Shown here: in pieces, positions 9,354 to 17,481 of the stretch
Layout of the letters: every line of letters starts with the position of its first letter
Position numbering within the stretch: position 1 is the first letter of the stretch
Origin: G965232465 sp965276005
Lineage (GTDB): Bacteria; Pseudomonadota; Alphaproteobacteria; JAQWUY01
Direction: 5' to 3'
DNA: 64,000 nt
Assembly: GCA_965276005.1 (NCBI GenBank)
Contig: OZ254962.1
Location: forward strand, 2,542,001 to 2,606,000
The notes under the pieces: generated by a model
Told to the model about the DNA's origin: nothing
What the model saw: only the letters and a program-made list of their open reading frames with translations
Databases searched by the model: none
Program-made: the position numbers and the translations under genes

Positions 9354-10457
9354 ATGGGATTTAATTGTGGTATTGTTGGCTTGCCGAATGTGGGCAAATC
9401 CACATTGTTTAACGCTTTGACGCAAACACAAGCGGCGGAAAGTGCCAATTATCCGTTTTGTACTATCGAGCCGAACACGGGCAGGGTGGGCGTACCAGAT
9501 CGCCGCTTGGATGTGTTGGCGGATATGGCACAATCGGAAAAAAAGATTGCCACGCAATTGGAATTCGTCGACATTGCCGGCTTGGTCAAAGGGGCATCAA
9601 AAGGCGAAGGCTTAGGCAACCAGTTTCTTGCCAACATCCGTGAAGTAGACGCTATTGCCCATGTACTGAGGTGTTTCGACGATGGGGATATTACCCATGT
9701 GGAAGGATCTGTCGACCCAATCCGTGATGCGGAGATTATCGAAACCGAATTGATGATCGCCGACATGGAAAGTTTAGAAAAACGCATTGCTAACATGCAA
9801 AAACGCTTACGGGGGGGCGATAAACAGCTGCACAACCAATTGGATATAATGCAAACAAGCCTCGACACTTTAAATCAGGGCTTGCCCGCCCGCAATGCAG
9901 ATTTTGCCGATGCAGAGCAGCAAAAAATGTTTAAAAACTTGGCACTATTAACGGGAAAACCGGTGTTGTATGTGTGCAATGTGGACGAAGAGTCTGTGGT
10001 TTCAGGCAACGCCCATTCCCATAAAGTGATGCAAAAAGCCCAAGCTGAGGGGGCGGAGTGCGTTATCATTTCTGCCGCTATCGAAGCGGAAATCGCCCAA
10101 ATCGACACCCCAGACGAACAAGCGGCATTTTTAGCGGATATGGGCTTAACCGAAACCGGTTTGGCACGGGTTATTCGGGCGGGATATAATACTCTAAACC
10201 ACATCACATTCTTTACGGTCGGTCCGAAAGAAACCCGGGCGTGGACAGTAACCGCCGGTGCCACCGCCCCCACCGCCGCCGGCGTCATCCACGGCGATTT
10301 CGAACGGGGATTTATCTGTGCGGACACTATTTCATATGCAGATTACAAGCAACTAGGCGGCGAAACCGCCGCCAAAGACGCCGGCAAAATCCGCCAAGAA
10401 GGCAAATCGTATGTGGTAAAGGATGGGGATATTTTTCATTTCAAATTTAATGTGTGA
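9354..10457 (+). CDS. ychF: Ribosome-associated GTPase/ATPase YchF (EngD, Obg family)
   Basis: 367 residues, the usual length. The P-loop GLPNVGKST is at residues 7-15, the G3 region reads DIAGLVKGAS, and the NTP-specificity site is changed as in YchF, which prefers ATP. A coiled-coil insert runs about 135-200. The C-terminal TGS domain (about 285-365) ends with DGDIFHFKFNV. The protein binds ribosomes and the proteasome-like or oxidative-stress machinery in other bacteria. The start at 9354 has a GGGGG-type site upstream. A pth-ychF pairing is widespread. Confidence 0.95.
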   Translation: MGFNCGIVGLPNVGKSTLFNALTQTQAAESANYPFCTIEPNTGRVGVPDRRLDVLADMAQSEKKIATQLEFVDIAGLVKGASKGEGLGNQFLANIREVDAIAHVLRCFDDGDITHVEGSVDPIRDAEIIETELMIADMESLEKRIANMQKRLRGGDKQLHNQLDIMQTSLDTLNQGLPARNADFADAEQQKMFKNLALLTGKPVLYVCNVDEESVVSGNAHSHKVMQKAQAEGAECVIISAAIEAEIAQIDTPDEQAAFLADMGLTETGLARVIRAGYNTLNHITFFTVGPKETRAWTVTAGATAPTAAGVIHGDFERGFICADTISYADYKQLGGETAAKDAGKIRQEGKSYVVKDGDIFHFKFNV

Positions 10458-10544
10458 TATACAAGCATATCAAAGCCACTTGACACATAACACAACATAA
10501 TCTATAGTGCCTTTACAATAGGCGTTTAATATTAAGGATAAACA

Positions 10545-11903
10545 ATGGATATTAAAAAACTGCAACTTGAGAATATAGGTCGTTTTAAACAATTAGATAT
10601 TGATTTTGCTCCAACAGGGCAAGTCAAATCTAAAGTAACAATATTTATCGCCGATAATGGCGGCGGAAAAACAACGATTTTAAAATCTTTGGCAACGGTT
10701 CTCAGTTGGCTTGTAAATCGCATTAACAAAAAAAATAGTAGCGGAACCCATATTCTACCGAAAGATATTACCAATGGAATGCCATCTGCACTTATCAGTG
10801 TTAGTGTTCAGAAAAGAGAAAAGTTTTTTAAGTGGAGTATTGCAAAATCCCAAGAATCAACTGTACGAAAACAAAAAAAAGACACGCATGAGAGTGATTT
10901 AAAACAATGTACAGAATTAGCCGATTTATTGCGATATGCTCCTAACATGTCTGATTTAGAGGATGGTAACGGTACTGGATATGGTAATGGTAGCGGTTTG
11001 CCTGCATCAGAAAAATCTGATTATAATAATCTCCCTTTAATTTTATACTGCTCAGAAGAACGAGTATGGATTGATGTTCCATCACGAATCAGAAATAAAA
11101 ATACTTTTAATGAAATAGATGGGTACGATAATGCTTTAACATGGGGCGTTGATTTTAGACGGTTCTTTGAATGGTTTAGGGAGCGAGAAGATATTGAGAA
11201 CGAGCAATTTAAAAAAACAGATAAATGCGAATCTGACTTATTGCTAAATGCGGTGCGTTCGGCAATACAGAAATTCATTACTAATTTTGGTAATTTACAA
11301 ATACAGCGATACCCTAGGCTAAGAATGACTGTTGAAAAAGCAGGAGAAGAATTAGACATATTGCAACTATCACAAGGGGAAAAATCTCTAATGGCATTGG
11401 TGGGCGATATTGCCCGCCGATTGGCAATAATGAATCCCAACTTAAAAAATCCTTTGGAGGGCGATGGCGTTATTTTAATCGATGAAGTCGATATGCATCT
11501 GCACCCCAAATGGCAACGGTCTATTGTGGAAAATTTGGTAAATACATTTCCCAATTGTCAATTTATCTTAACCACACACTCGCCTATTGTCATTAGCGAT
11601 TACAAGGATATTTTACTATATTCTATTGATGCGGATGGCGACATTCGGGTCGAAAACGCACAATATGGAAAAGATGTAAATATGGTGTTGTTGGATACTA
11701 TGGATGCAGAGATTCGCAATAAAGATGTGACGGATACAATCAATAATTTGAGAGTTTGCATATATGATAATAAATTACAGGAGGCTAAGAAAATACTATC
11801 TAGATTAGAAAAAGATTTAACAGTCTCGCATATTGACATACAAACTGCAAAAATACTTCTGAAAACGCAGGAACTAAAAAATGCAAAAAATAAACAAGGG
11901 TAA
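10545..11903 (+). CDS. ptuA: Septu-like defence ATPase (PtuA-type AAA/ABC ATPase)
   Basis: 452 residues. Walker A is DNGGGKTTILK (about 37-47). A helical insert runs roughly 90-270. The ABC signature-like LSQGEKSLMALVG (about 278-290) is followed by Walker B ILIDEVDMHLHPKWQ (about 308-322) and an H-switch, LTTHSPIV. This is the OLD/RecF-like ATPase architecture used in Septu, retron and related anti-phage systems. The start ATG at 10545 has AAGGA 7 nt upstream. The next gene overlaps it by 23 bp and encodes the matching HNH protein. Base composition is clearly more AT-rich than ychF and purB around it, suggesting acquisition. A retron ATPase is an alternative, but no reverse transcriptase is present. 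Confidence 0.8.
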   Translation: MDIKKLQLENIGRFKQLDIDFAPTGQVKSKVTIFIADNGGGKTTILKSLATVLSWLVNRINKKNSSGTHILPKDITNGMPSALISVSVQKREKFFKWSIAKSQESTVRKQKKDTHESDLKQCTELADLLRYAPNMSDLEDGNGTGYGNGSGLPASEKSDYNNLPLILYCSEERVWIDVPSRIRNKNTFNEIDGYDNALTWGVDFRRFFEWFREREDIENEQFKKTDKCESDLLLNAVRSAIQKFITNFGNLQIQRYPRLRMTVEKAGEELDILQLSQGEKSLMALVGDIARRLAIMNPNLKNPLEGDGVILIDEVDMHLHPKWQRSIVENLVNTFPNCQFILTTHSPIVISDYKDILLYSIDADGDIRVENAQYGKDVNMVLLDTMDAEIRNKDVTDTINNLRVCIYDNKLQEAKKILSRLEKDLTVSHIDIQTAKILLKTQELKNAKNKQG

Positions 11904-12408
11904 AGAACCGCACCAGCTTACTATTTGGAAACGCCGTAATCTCAATGGTAAGTATGAAGATTTGATAGGCACAGGAAAAATAATAACAATTCGGCAATCT
12001 TGTTTAAATGAACAACAATATTTATGTGTATACTGCTGTGATACAATGGACTTAGAAACATCACACAATGAACATATAAAATCACAGGCACGATACCCAC
12101 GCCTGAGTCTAGATTATGATAAGAATATCATTGCTAGTTGTGAGTCTCAAAAACATTGTGGTCATAAAAAACGCAGCAAAAATATTGGGTTAACCCCTTT
12201 AATGTCTGAATGTGAAAGCGAATTGGAATTTAAAGATTATGTGGTTTATGGTTCAACTGAAAGAGCACGAGATACTATTGATATTTTGAAGTTAAATGAA
12301 TCTGGATTAACCGAAAAACGAAAGATACATATCGATAATTTAATCAAAATCTATAGTGATAAAATCAATGGCATATATGCCCTAAAAGAGAATATATTAA
12401 GAGAATAA
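11881..12408 (+). CDS. ptuB: Septu-like HNH nuclease (PtuB/TIGR02646 type), ends at an in-frame stop
   Basis: 175 residues. The opening MQKINKGKEPHQLTIWK is characteristic of the HNH proteins paired with PtuA. The nuclease core has CVYCCDTM, then HNEHIKSQA, a YPRLSLDYDKNIIASC stretch and a final HCGHKK. These give the Cys, His and Asn residues of an HNH/treble-clef site. The partner ATPase gene overlaps by 23 bp, implying translational coupling. The TAA at 12406 is probably premature, because the same frame stays open for 37 further codons with a family-like C-terminus. The HNH core is complete, so the short form might still act, but C-terminal function may be lost. Confidence 0.75.
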   Translation: MQKINKGKEPHQLTIWKRRNLNGKYEDLIGTGKIITIRQSCLNEQQYLCVYCCDTMDLETSHNEHIKSQARYPRLSLDYDKNIIASCESQKHCGHKKRSKNIGLTPLMSECESELEFKDYVVYGSTERARDTIDILKLNESGLTEKRKIHIDNLIKIYSDKINGIYALKENILRE

Positions 12409-12522
12409 GAAAGCAACGAAATATTAGAACTACTCAAAATTGAATTACAAAAAACAGAAAATGGGAGATTATACGCATTCGCACCATTATTGGTAAACTT
12501 TATTAATCATACTATAAAGTAA
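12409..12522 (+). pseudogene. Probable detached C-terminus of the PtuB-like gene
   Basis: Directly after the TAA at 12406-12408 the same frame encodes 37 residues and then stops at 12520. It includes an acidic helix (EILELLKIELQ) followed by GRLYAFAPLLVNFIN. An aromatic residue followed by a hydrophobic helix is how PtuB-type proteins usually finish. This indicates that one base change (GAA, CAA or similar to TAA) split the gene. Sequencing error is possible. Confidence 0.55.
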
Positions 12523-12608
12523 AATTGTACCCTTTTAATTTGCAAATCGTACTCGCATGGTGTAGGCAAGTGTTGTCCAAGTGTCGCATAGGACTATATT
12601 TTTTCTCG

Positions 12609-12636
12609 AAAAAAGCGGACAATCGCCCGCTTTTTT
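12609..12636. terminator. Bidirectional rho-independent terminator
   Basis: A perfect 10-bp stem (12609-12618 with 12627-12636) has an A-run on one arm and a T-run on the other, with an 8-nt loop. It can end the minus-strand sodB transcript and anything reading from the Septu-like genes. It lies 17 bp from the sodB stop. Confidence 0.8.
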
Positions 12637-12652
12637 GTGATGGTGTGGTGCG

Positions 12653-13249
12653 TTACGAAGCGTTTTCCAACCGTTCCGCTACATATTCCCAATTGACCAT
12701 TTCGTTGATAAAGGCGTCTAGGTAGGCAGGGCGGGCGTTTCTGTAATCTATGTAATATGAGTGTTCCCATACATCACAGCCCAGTAACGCTGTGCCACCG
12801 TGTACCAGTGGGTTTTCGCCGTTTGCGGTCTTGGTGACCTGTAATGTGCCGCTGTCGTTTAGTACCAACCACGCCCAGCCGGATCCGAATTGGGTTGCCC
12901 CTGCGGTGGTGAAGGCGGACTTAAATTCTGCCACAGAACCAAAGTCCTCGATCAGCTTGGCTTCTAAATTAGCGGGCATTTTTACCCCCAATTTTAACAT
13001 TTTCCAAAACTCGATGTGGTTCCAGTGTTGTGCTGCATTGTTAAACAGCCCCGTCAAACCTTGTTGCCAAGAGGCTTTGACAATATCTTCCAAAGATTTG
13101 TTTTCAAGCCCCGTACCCGCAAGCAAGGTGTTGCCATTTACCACATAAGCGTTGTGGTGCTTGTCGTGGTGAAATTCCAAAGTTTCTGCCGACATATACT
13201 GCCCCAAGGCGTCATATGCGTATGGCAAATCTGGTAGAGTGAAAGTCAT
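12653..13249 (-). CDS. sodB: Iron-type superoxide dismutase (Fe/Mn family)
   Basis: 198 residues. It converts superoxide to oxygen and peroxide. Metal ligands are visible: His in EFHHDKHHNAYV (about 27), His in AAQHWNHIEFW (about 75), and Asp and His in DVWEHSYYIDYRN (about 160 and 164). The Gln in AAQHWN marks the iron-type (SodB) arrangement. The GGTALLGCDVWEH region is slightly unusual in carrying a Cys before the ligand Asp. The start ATG at 13249 has an AAGGAG site about 6 nt upstream on the minus strand. It is monocistronic by layout, with its own terminator. Its upstream region is the first copy of an 80-bp tandem duplication. Confidence 0.93.
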   Translation of the reverse strand: MTFTLPDLPYAYDALGQYMSAETLEFHHDKHHNAYVVNGNTLLAGTGLENKSLEDIVKASWQQGLTGLFNNAAQHWNHIEFWKMLKLGVKMPANLEAKLIEDFGSVAEFKSAFTTAGATQFGSGWAWLVLNDSGTLQVTKTANGENPLVHGGTALLGCDVWEHSYYIDYRNARPAYLDAFINEMVNWEYVAERLENAS

Positions 13250-13260
13250 ATGTTTTCTCC

Positions 13261-13420
13261 TTCTGTTGTAGTCAATTATAACAGGGTACTTTTACCACTG
13301 TGTGGACAGAATGACAAGTAAAAAACCCTGAAACTGCTATTTCTGTTGTAATAAATATAAACAGTGTACTTTTACCACTGTGCGGATAGAATGACAAGTA
13401 AAAAACCTTGAAATCGTTAT
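13261..13420. repeat. 80-bp tandem duplication between sodB and purB
   Basis: 13261-13340 and 13341-13420 align base for base without gaps and differ at about 14 positions. Each copy begins TTCTGTTGTA and contains a CTTTTACCACTGTG core, then AGAATGACAAGTAAAAAACC. The first copy abuts the sodB ribosome site. The second ends about 90 bp before purB. It may be a duplicated control element; no ORF runs through it that I would call a gene. Confidence 0.85.
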
Positions 13421-13508
13421 AAATTTTTGCTATAACCGCCTTGCATTTGGCGTTTGGGTATACTATACCATCGAATATGCAACGCCAAGATACAAGAAAG
13501 CACAGATT

Positions 13509-14804
13509 ATGATACCTCGTTACGCCCGTCCTGAAATGACTGCTATATGGGAGCCTGAAAACAAGTTTCGCATTTGGTTTGAAATCGAAGCCCACGCCTG
13601 TGATGCACAGGCAGAATTGGGGGTTATCCCCAAACAAGCGGCACAGGCTGTGCGGCAAAAAGGCGGCTTCGAAGTCGCCCGTATCGATGCCATCGAGGCA
13701 CAAACAAAACACGATGTGATTGCCTTTTTAACCAATTTAGCCGAATATGTGGGCGAACCGGCACGATTCGTACACCAAGGTATGACTTCGTCCGATGTAC
13801 TCGACACTTGCCTAAATGTGCAGTTGACGCAAGCCACAGATATATTGTTGTCGACACTCGATAGGCTGTTGTCTGCGTTAAAAAAGCGGGCGGAGCAACA
13901 CAAATATACCATCCGTATAGGGCGGTCGCACGGTATCCATGCGGAACCGACCACATTTGGTTTGACATTGGCACGGTTTTATGCGGAAATGCAACGCAAC
14001 CGCCACCGCTTGGTACAGGCACGGGCGGATATTGCCACCTGTGCCATTTCTGGGGCGGTGGGGACATTTGCCAATATCGATCCGTTTGTCGAACAGTATG
14101 TTGCCGATAAGATGGGGCTAGCGGTCGAGCCCATATCGACGCAGGTTATTCCCCGGGATCGCCACGCTATGTTTTTTGCTACCTTAGGGGTCATCGCATC
14201 GAGTGTCGAAAATATTGCTGTGGAAATCCGCCATTGCCAACGCACGGAACTCAGCGAAGCGGAAGAATTTTTTGCCAAAGGGCAAAAGGGATCGTCCGCC
14301 ATGCCCCACAAACGCAACCCTGTTTTAACGGAAAACCTTACAGGCTTGGCACGGTTGGTACGAATGGCGGTGATTCCCGCTATGGAAAATGTGGCACTGT
14401 GGCACGAACGGGATATTTCCCATTCATCTGTTGAAAGAGGGATTGCACCGGATGCGACTGTAACCCTTGATTTTGCTTTGCATCGTTTGGCGGCGGTGAT
14501 CGAAAACCTTGTGGTGTATCCCGAACATATGCATCGCAACCTCAAGCAACTGGGCGGCTTACACAATTCACAACGGGTGCTGTTGGCACTCACCCAAGCG
14601 GGTATGTCTCGAGAACACGCATATACACTGGTACAAAAAAATGCTATGCACAGCTGGCAAACGGGGCAGTCGTTCCGAGATGTGTTACAACAAGATACCG
14701 ATGTAACCCGTGTACTTAACACAGCAGATATGGACGCCATGTTCGATTTAGACTATCATACAAAACATGTGGACACGATTTTTAAACGGGTGTTTGCATA
14801 TTGA
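13509..14804 (+). CDS. purB: Adenylosuccinate lyase
   Basis: 431 residues. It removes fumarate from SAICAR and adenylosuccinate in purine synthesis. Fumarase/aspartase-superfamily motifs are present. These are the MTSSDVLDT region near residue 90, the IGRSHGIHAEPTTFG segment with the catalytic His near residue 140, and the signature GSSAMPHKRNP near residue 264 with its flexible loop serine. The N-terminal MIPRYARPEM is typical of the bacterial-clade enzyme. The gene begins about 90 bp after the second 80-bp repeat. It is followed 15 bp later by a BolA-like gene. In many alphaproteobacteria purine genes precede bolA and grx4 in this way, although purC, purS, purQ and purL are not here. Confidence 0.96.
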   Translation: MIPRYARPEMTAIWEPENKFRIWFEIEAHACDAQAELGVIPKQAAQAVRQKGGFEVARIDAIEAQTKHDVIAFLTNLAEYVGEPARFVHQGMTSSDVLDTCLNVQLTQATDILLSTLDRLLSALKKRAEQHKYTIRIGRSHGIHAEPTTFGLTLARFYAEMQRNRHRLVQARADIATCAISGAVGTFANIDPFVEQYVADKMGLAVEPISTQVIPRDRHAMFFATLGVIASSVENIAVEIRHCQRTELSEAEEFFAKGQKGSSAMPHKRNPVLTENLTGLARLVRMAVIPAMENVALWHERDISHSSVERGIAPDATVTLDFALHRLAAVIENLVVYPEHMHRNLKQLGGLHNSQRVLLALTQAGMSREHAYTLVQKNAMHSWQTGQSFRDVLQQDTDVTRVLNTADMDAMFDLDYHTKHVDTIFKRVFAY

Positions 14805-14819
14805 GAAAAGGAGTATACT

Positions 14820-15050
14820 ATGCCAATGACAGCGGATGAAATTATCACCTGTATAACAACAGCGATTCCCGATGCGGTTGTCGAAATACAGGACTTAGCG
14901 GGCGACAATGACCATTGGTCAGCGTTGGTAACATCGTCCGCATTTGCGGGCAAAACCCGGGTGGCACAGCACAAAATGGTTATGGACGCCATTAACGCCC
15001 ATCCAGAAAACGATTTACATGCCTTGCAATTAAAAACCAAACCTTTATAA
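14820..15050 (+). CDS. BolA-family protein (BolA/IbaG type)
   Basis: 76 residues, the short BolA form. It starts MPMTADEIITCITTAIP. A conserved beta strand, VEIQDLAGDNDHWSALV, follows, then FAGKTRVAQHKMV with the invariant His that ligates the shared [2Fe-2S] cluster. These proteins form complexes with monothiol glutaredoxins and take part in iron-sulfur trafficking. The next gene encodes just such a glutaredoxin 70 bp downstream, which strengthens the call. An AAAGGAG site precedes the ATG. Confidence 0.93.
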   Translation: MPMTADEIITCITTAIPDAVVEIQDLAGDNDHWSALVTSSAFAGKTRVAQHKMVMDAINAHPENDLHALQLKTKPL

Positions 15051-15120
15051 TATAGTATGTGCTTCAGCACATGTTTTAACAAAAAATGTTTCACCAACGA
15101 TTTTAAGAAAGGGGTTTTTG

Positions 15121-15429
15121 ATGGAATCTGTACTAGAAAACATTAAACAAGACATAACTAATAACAAAGTGGTGCTGTATATGAAAGGCACGCCGGATTT
15201 TCCCCAGTGTGGGTTTTCGTCTATGGCGGCACAAATTTTACGCTTGTGTCAAGTGGAAAACTACCATGCGGTAAATGTGCTGGCGGACGAAGCGGTGCGG
15301 GAGGGGATTAAGCGATTTTCCGATTGGCCGACTATTCCTCAGTTGTATGTAAACGGAGAATTTATTGGCGGCTGTGATATTATGCGTGAGATGTACGAAG
15401 ACGGCGAATTGCAGCAGCTGTTTACTTGA
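15121..15429 (+). CDS. grxD: Monothiol glutaredoxin, Grx4 family
   Basis: 102 residues. It has the CGFS active site in FPQCGFSSMAAQIL (Cys about 31). The KGTPDFP segment comes before it, and WPTIPQLYVNGEFIGGCDI is the glutathione-binding TVP-like/GG region. Such proteins carry a bridging [2Fe-2S] cluster and hand it to apo-proteins, usually with BolA. A TTG lies in frame one codon earlier. The ATG at 15121 has GGGG 6 nt upstream and is the better start. It functionally links to the SUF operon located at 30431-36461. Confidence 0.95.
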   Translation: MESVLENIKQDITNNKVVLYMKGTPDFPQCGFSSMAAQILRLCQVENYHAVNVLADEAVREGIKRFSDWPTIPQLYVNGEFIGGCDIMREMYEDGELQQLFT

Positions 15430-15572
15430 CATCCTGTTGATAAACGGGCGGTGTTTTTTTATGTATGTATGGGGATGTGGTATTAACATGTTGAAAAAGC
15501 CCATATAATATGGTATAATCGGCGTTTGTAGAATAAAAGGGTGTGTACCAAATATAAAATAGGTGGGATAAA

Positions 15573-16130
15573 ATGTTTAAAAAAGCGTTTGTATGTGTAT
15601 TAGTGGCTTTTATGGCGGTTGTATCGCCTGTGGTGGCGGGCGATGAAGAGAGTCCGATGTTTGCTTTGGCGGTTTTGCTAATGGAACAATCTATTCTTAC
15701 CCAACAGCAATATGTCCGTACCCAGCAGCAATATGTCCGTACCCAATACCAACAAATTCGCACCCAGCAACAATGGATACACATCGCTGAAATGTGGGTT
15801 GCAATGTCTGATGAGGACACCAGCGGCATACAAGATCGTATTGTCCAGCTGCGTGACGGATTGCCCACTTTGCAACGGTGGATCGACATTCAAGATCAGG
15901 ACATTCGCAAGGTACAACGGGTGGTTGTGGAAAATGAAAACAGCCTAAAAAACATGCAGTTGGGCATGTTAAAAATCACCGATGATGTGATACATGTTAT
16001 AGATACAGAAATCCGTACTTTCGAAGATCGTATCCGCATACAAGAAGCCACCATCAGCAACACAGAACAAGCCATTTCACAAATGGAAGAAAGCATTCAA
16101 GACCTATTTGCAAAAATCAAACGATTGTAG
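15573..16130 (+). CDS. Secreted coiled-coil protein with TQQQYVR repeats, unknown function
   Basis: 185 residues and not recognised as a named family. A signal peptide is clear (about 1-22, ending VVSPVVAG). The mature protein is almost wholly helical. A short array of seven-residue repeats, of TQQQYVR or TQYQQIR type, occupies about 46-70 and is visible in DNA as 21-bp repeats at 15699-15771. A longer heptad-patterned region follows (about 85-183) with many Gln, Ile and Glu residues and no Cys. It probably forms a periplasmic or envelope-attached coiled coil. It lies alone between grxD and argG, about 140 bp from the first, and so may have its own promoter. Confidence 0.75.
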   Translation: MFKKAFVCVLVAFMAVVSPVVAGDEESPMFALAVLLMEQSILTQQQYVRTQQQYVRTQYQQIRTQQQWIHIAEMWVAMSDEDTSGIQDRIVQLRDGLPTLQRWIDIQDQDIRKVQRVVVENENSLKNMQLGMLKITDDVIHVIDTEIRTFEDRIRIQEATISNTEQAISQMEESIQDLFAKIKRL

Positions 16131-16175
16131 GGTATTTTCTGCACACAGGGCATTAAACACAAAGGACATCAGCAC

Positions 16176-17378
16176 ATGGTAAAAAAAGTCGTACTGGCAT
16201 ATTCTGGGGGGTTAGATACTTCTATTATTTTAAAGTGGTTACAACAGACCTACAGCTGCGAAGTGGTAACCTTTACCGCCGATTTAGGACAGGGGGAGGA
16301 ACTGGAACCCGCCCGTAAAAAAGCCGAACAGCTGGGCATTAAACACATTTATATCGACGATTTACGGGAACAATTCGTACGGGATTTTGTGTTTCCCATG
16401 TTCCGTGCCAATGCGGTATATGAGGGTGTGTATTTGTTGGGCACCGCTATTGCCCGTCCGCTGATTGCCAAACGCTTGGTAGAGATTGCCCACGAAACGG
16501 GGGCGGATGCCATTTCGCACGGTGCCACCGGCAAGGGCAACGACCAAGTGCGGTTCGAATTGTCCGCATATGCGTTGGATCCCCATATTAAAGTGATTGC
16601 CCCGTGGCGAGAATGGGACTTGCACAGCCGTAGCAAGCTGATCGAGTATGCCCAACACCATCAAATCCCCGTGCCACAGGACAAAATGGGCGAGGCACCG
16701 TTTTCTGTCGATGCCAATATGTTGCATATTTCGGCTGAGGGCAAAGTGTTAGAAGACCCTGACACAAAGGCTCCCGAATATGTGTACAGCCGCACGGTAA
16801 ATCCTATCGATGCCCCCAACACCCCAGAGACGCTAACCATCGATTTCGCACAAGGCGATGCGGTCGCTATTAACGGCGAAAAAATGTCCCCTGCAACTGT
16901 ACTGGAAACCTTAAATGTCATCGGTGGTCGCAACGGTATTGGACGGGCGGACATTGTGGAAAATCGCTTTGTAGGGATGAAATCCCGGGGCATTTATGAA
17001 ACCCCCGGCGGCACGATTTTATTACACGCCCACCGGGCTATGGAGTCGGTGACCCTCGACAGGGAAGCGGGGCATTTAAAAGACGACCTGATGCCCCGTT
17101 ATGCAAAACTTATTTACAATGGCTTTTGGTTTAGCCCGGAACGGGAAATGTTACAAGCCCTTATCGACACATCACAGCAAAATGTAAGCGGTACGGTAAC
17201 TTTGGAGCTGATGAAAGGGGCGATTCAAACGGTGGGACGACACTCCCCATACAGCTTGTATAGCCAAGACCATGTGACTTTCGAACAAGATGCCGTGTAC
17301 AACCAAGCCGATGCGGAAGGGTTTATCAAACTAAACGCTTTACGCTTACGCCTTCGCCATCAGGGCAGTAAAATATAA
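16176..17378 (+). CDS. argG: Argininosuccinate synthase
   Basis: 400 residues. It condenses citrulline and aspartate with ATP in arginine synthesis. The N-terminal ATP-binding P-loop-like AYSGGLDTSIIL is at about 8-19. The GHGATGKGNDQVRFE motif (with Ser in place of the first Gly here, SHGATGKGND) is near residue 115. The GRNGIGRADIVENR and KSRGIYETPGGT motifs are near 250 and 270. It is complete and normal. The start ATG at 16176 lies 45 bp after the coiled-coil gene. No argH is nearby. Confidence 0.96.
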   Translation: MVKKVVLAYSGGLDTSIILKWLQQTYSCEVVTFTADLGQGEELEPARKKAEQLGIKHIYIDDLREQFVRDFVFPMFRANAVYEGVYLLGTAIARPLIAKRLVEIAHETGADAISHGATGKGNDQVRFELSAYALDPHIKVIAPWREWDLHSRSKLIEYAQHHQIPVPQDKMGEAPFSVDANMLHISAEGKVLEDPDTKAPEYVYSRTVNPIDAPNTPETLTIDFAQGDAVAINGEKMSPATVLETLNVIGGRNGIGRADIVENRFVGMKSRGIYETPGGTILLHAHRAMESVTLDREAGHLKDDLMPRYAKLIYNGFWFSPEREMLQALIDTSQQNVSGTVTLELMKGAIQTVGRHSPYSLYSQDHVTFEQDAVYNQADAEGFIKLNALRLRLRHQGSKI

Positions 17379-17481
17379 CACTTTTGTTATCCGGGTGGGT
17401 ATGGGCGGTGTACACGCATCGCTTGTCGAAATGTATAGATATATCAAGCTATTCCCTTGCCCCCTTAGTTTCAAGGGTGTA

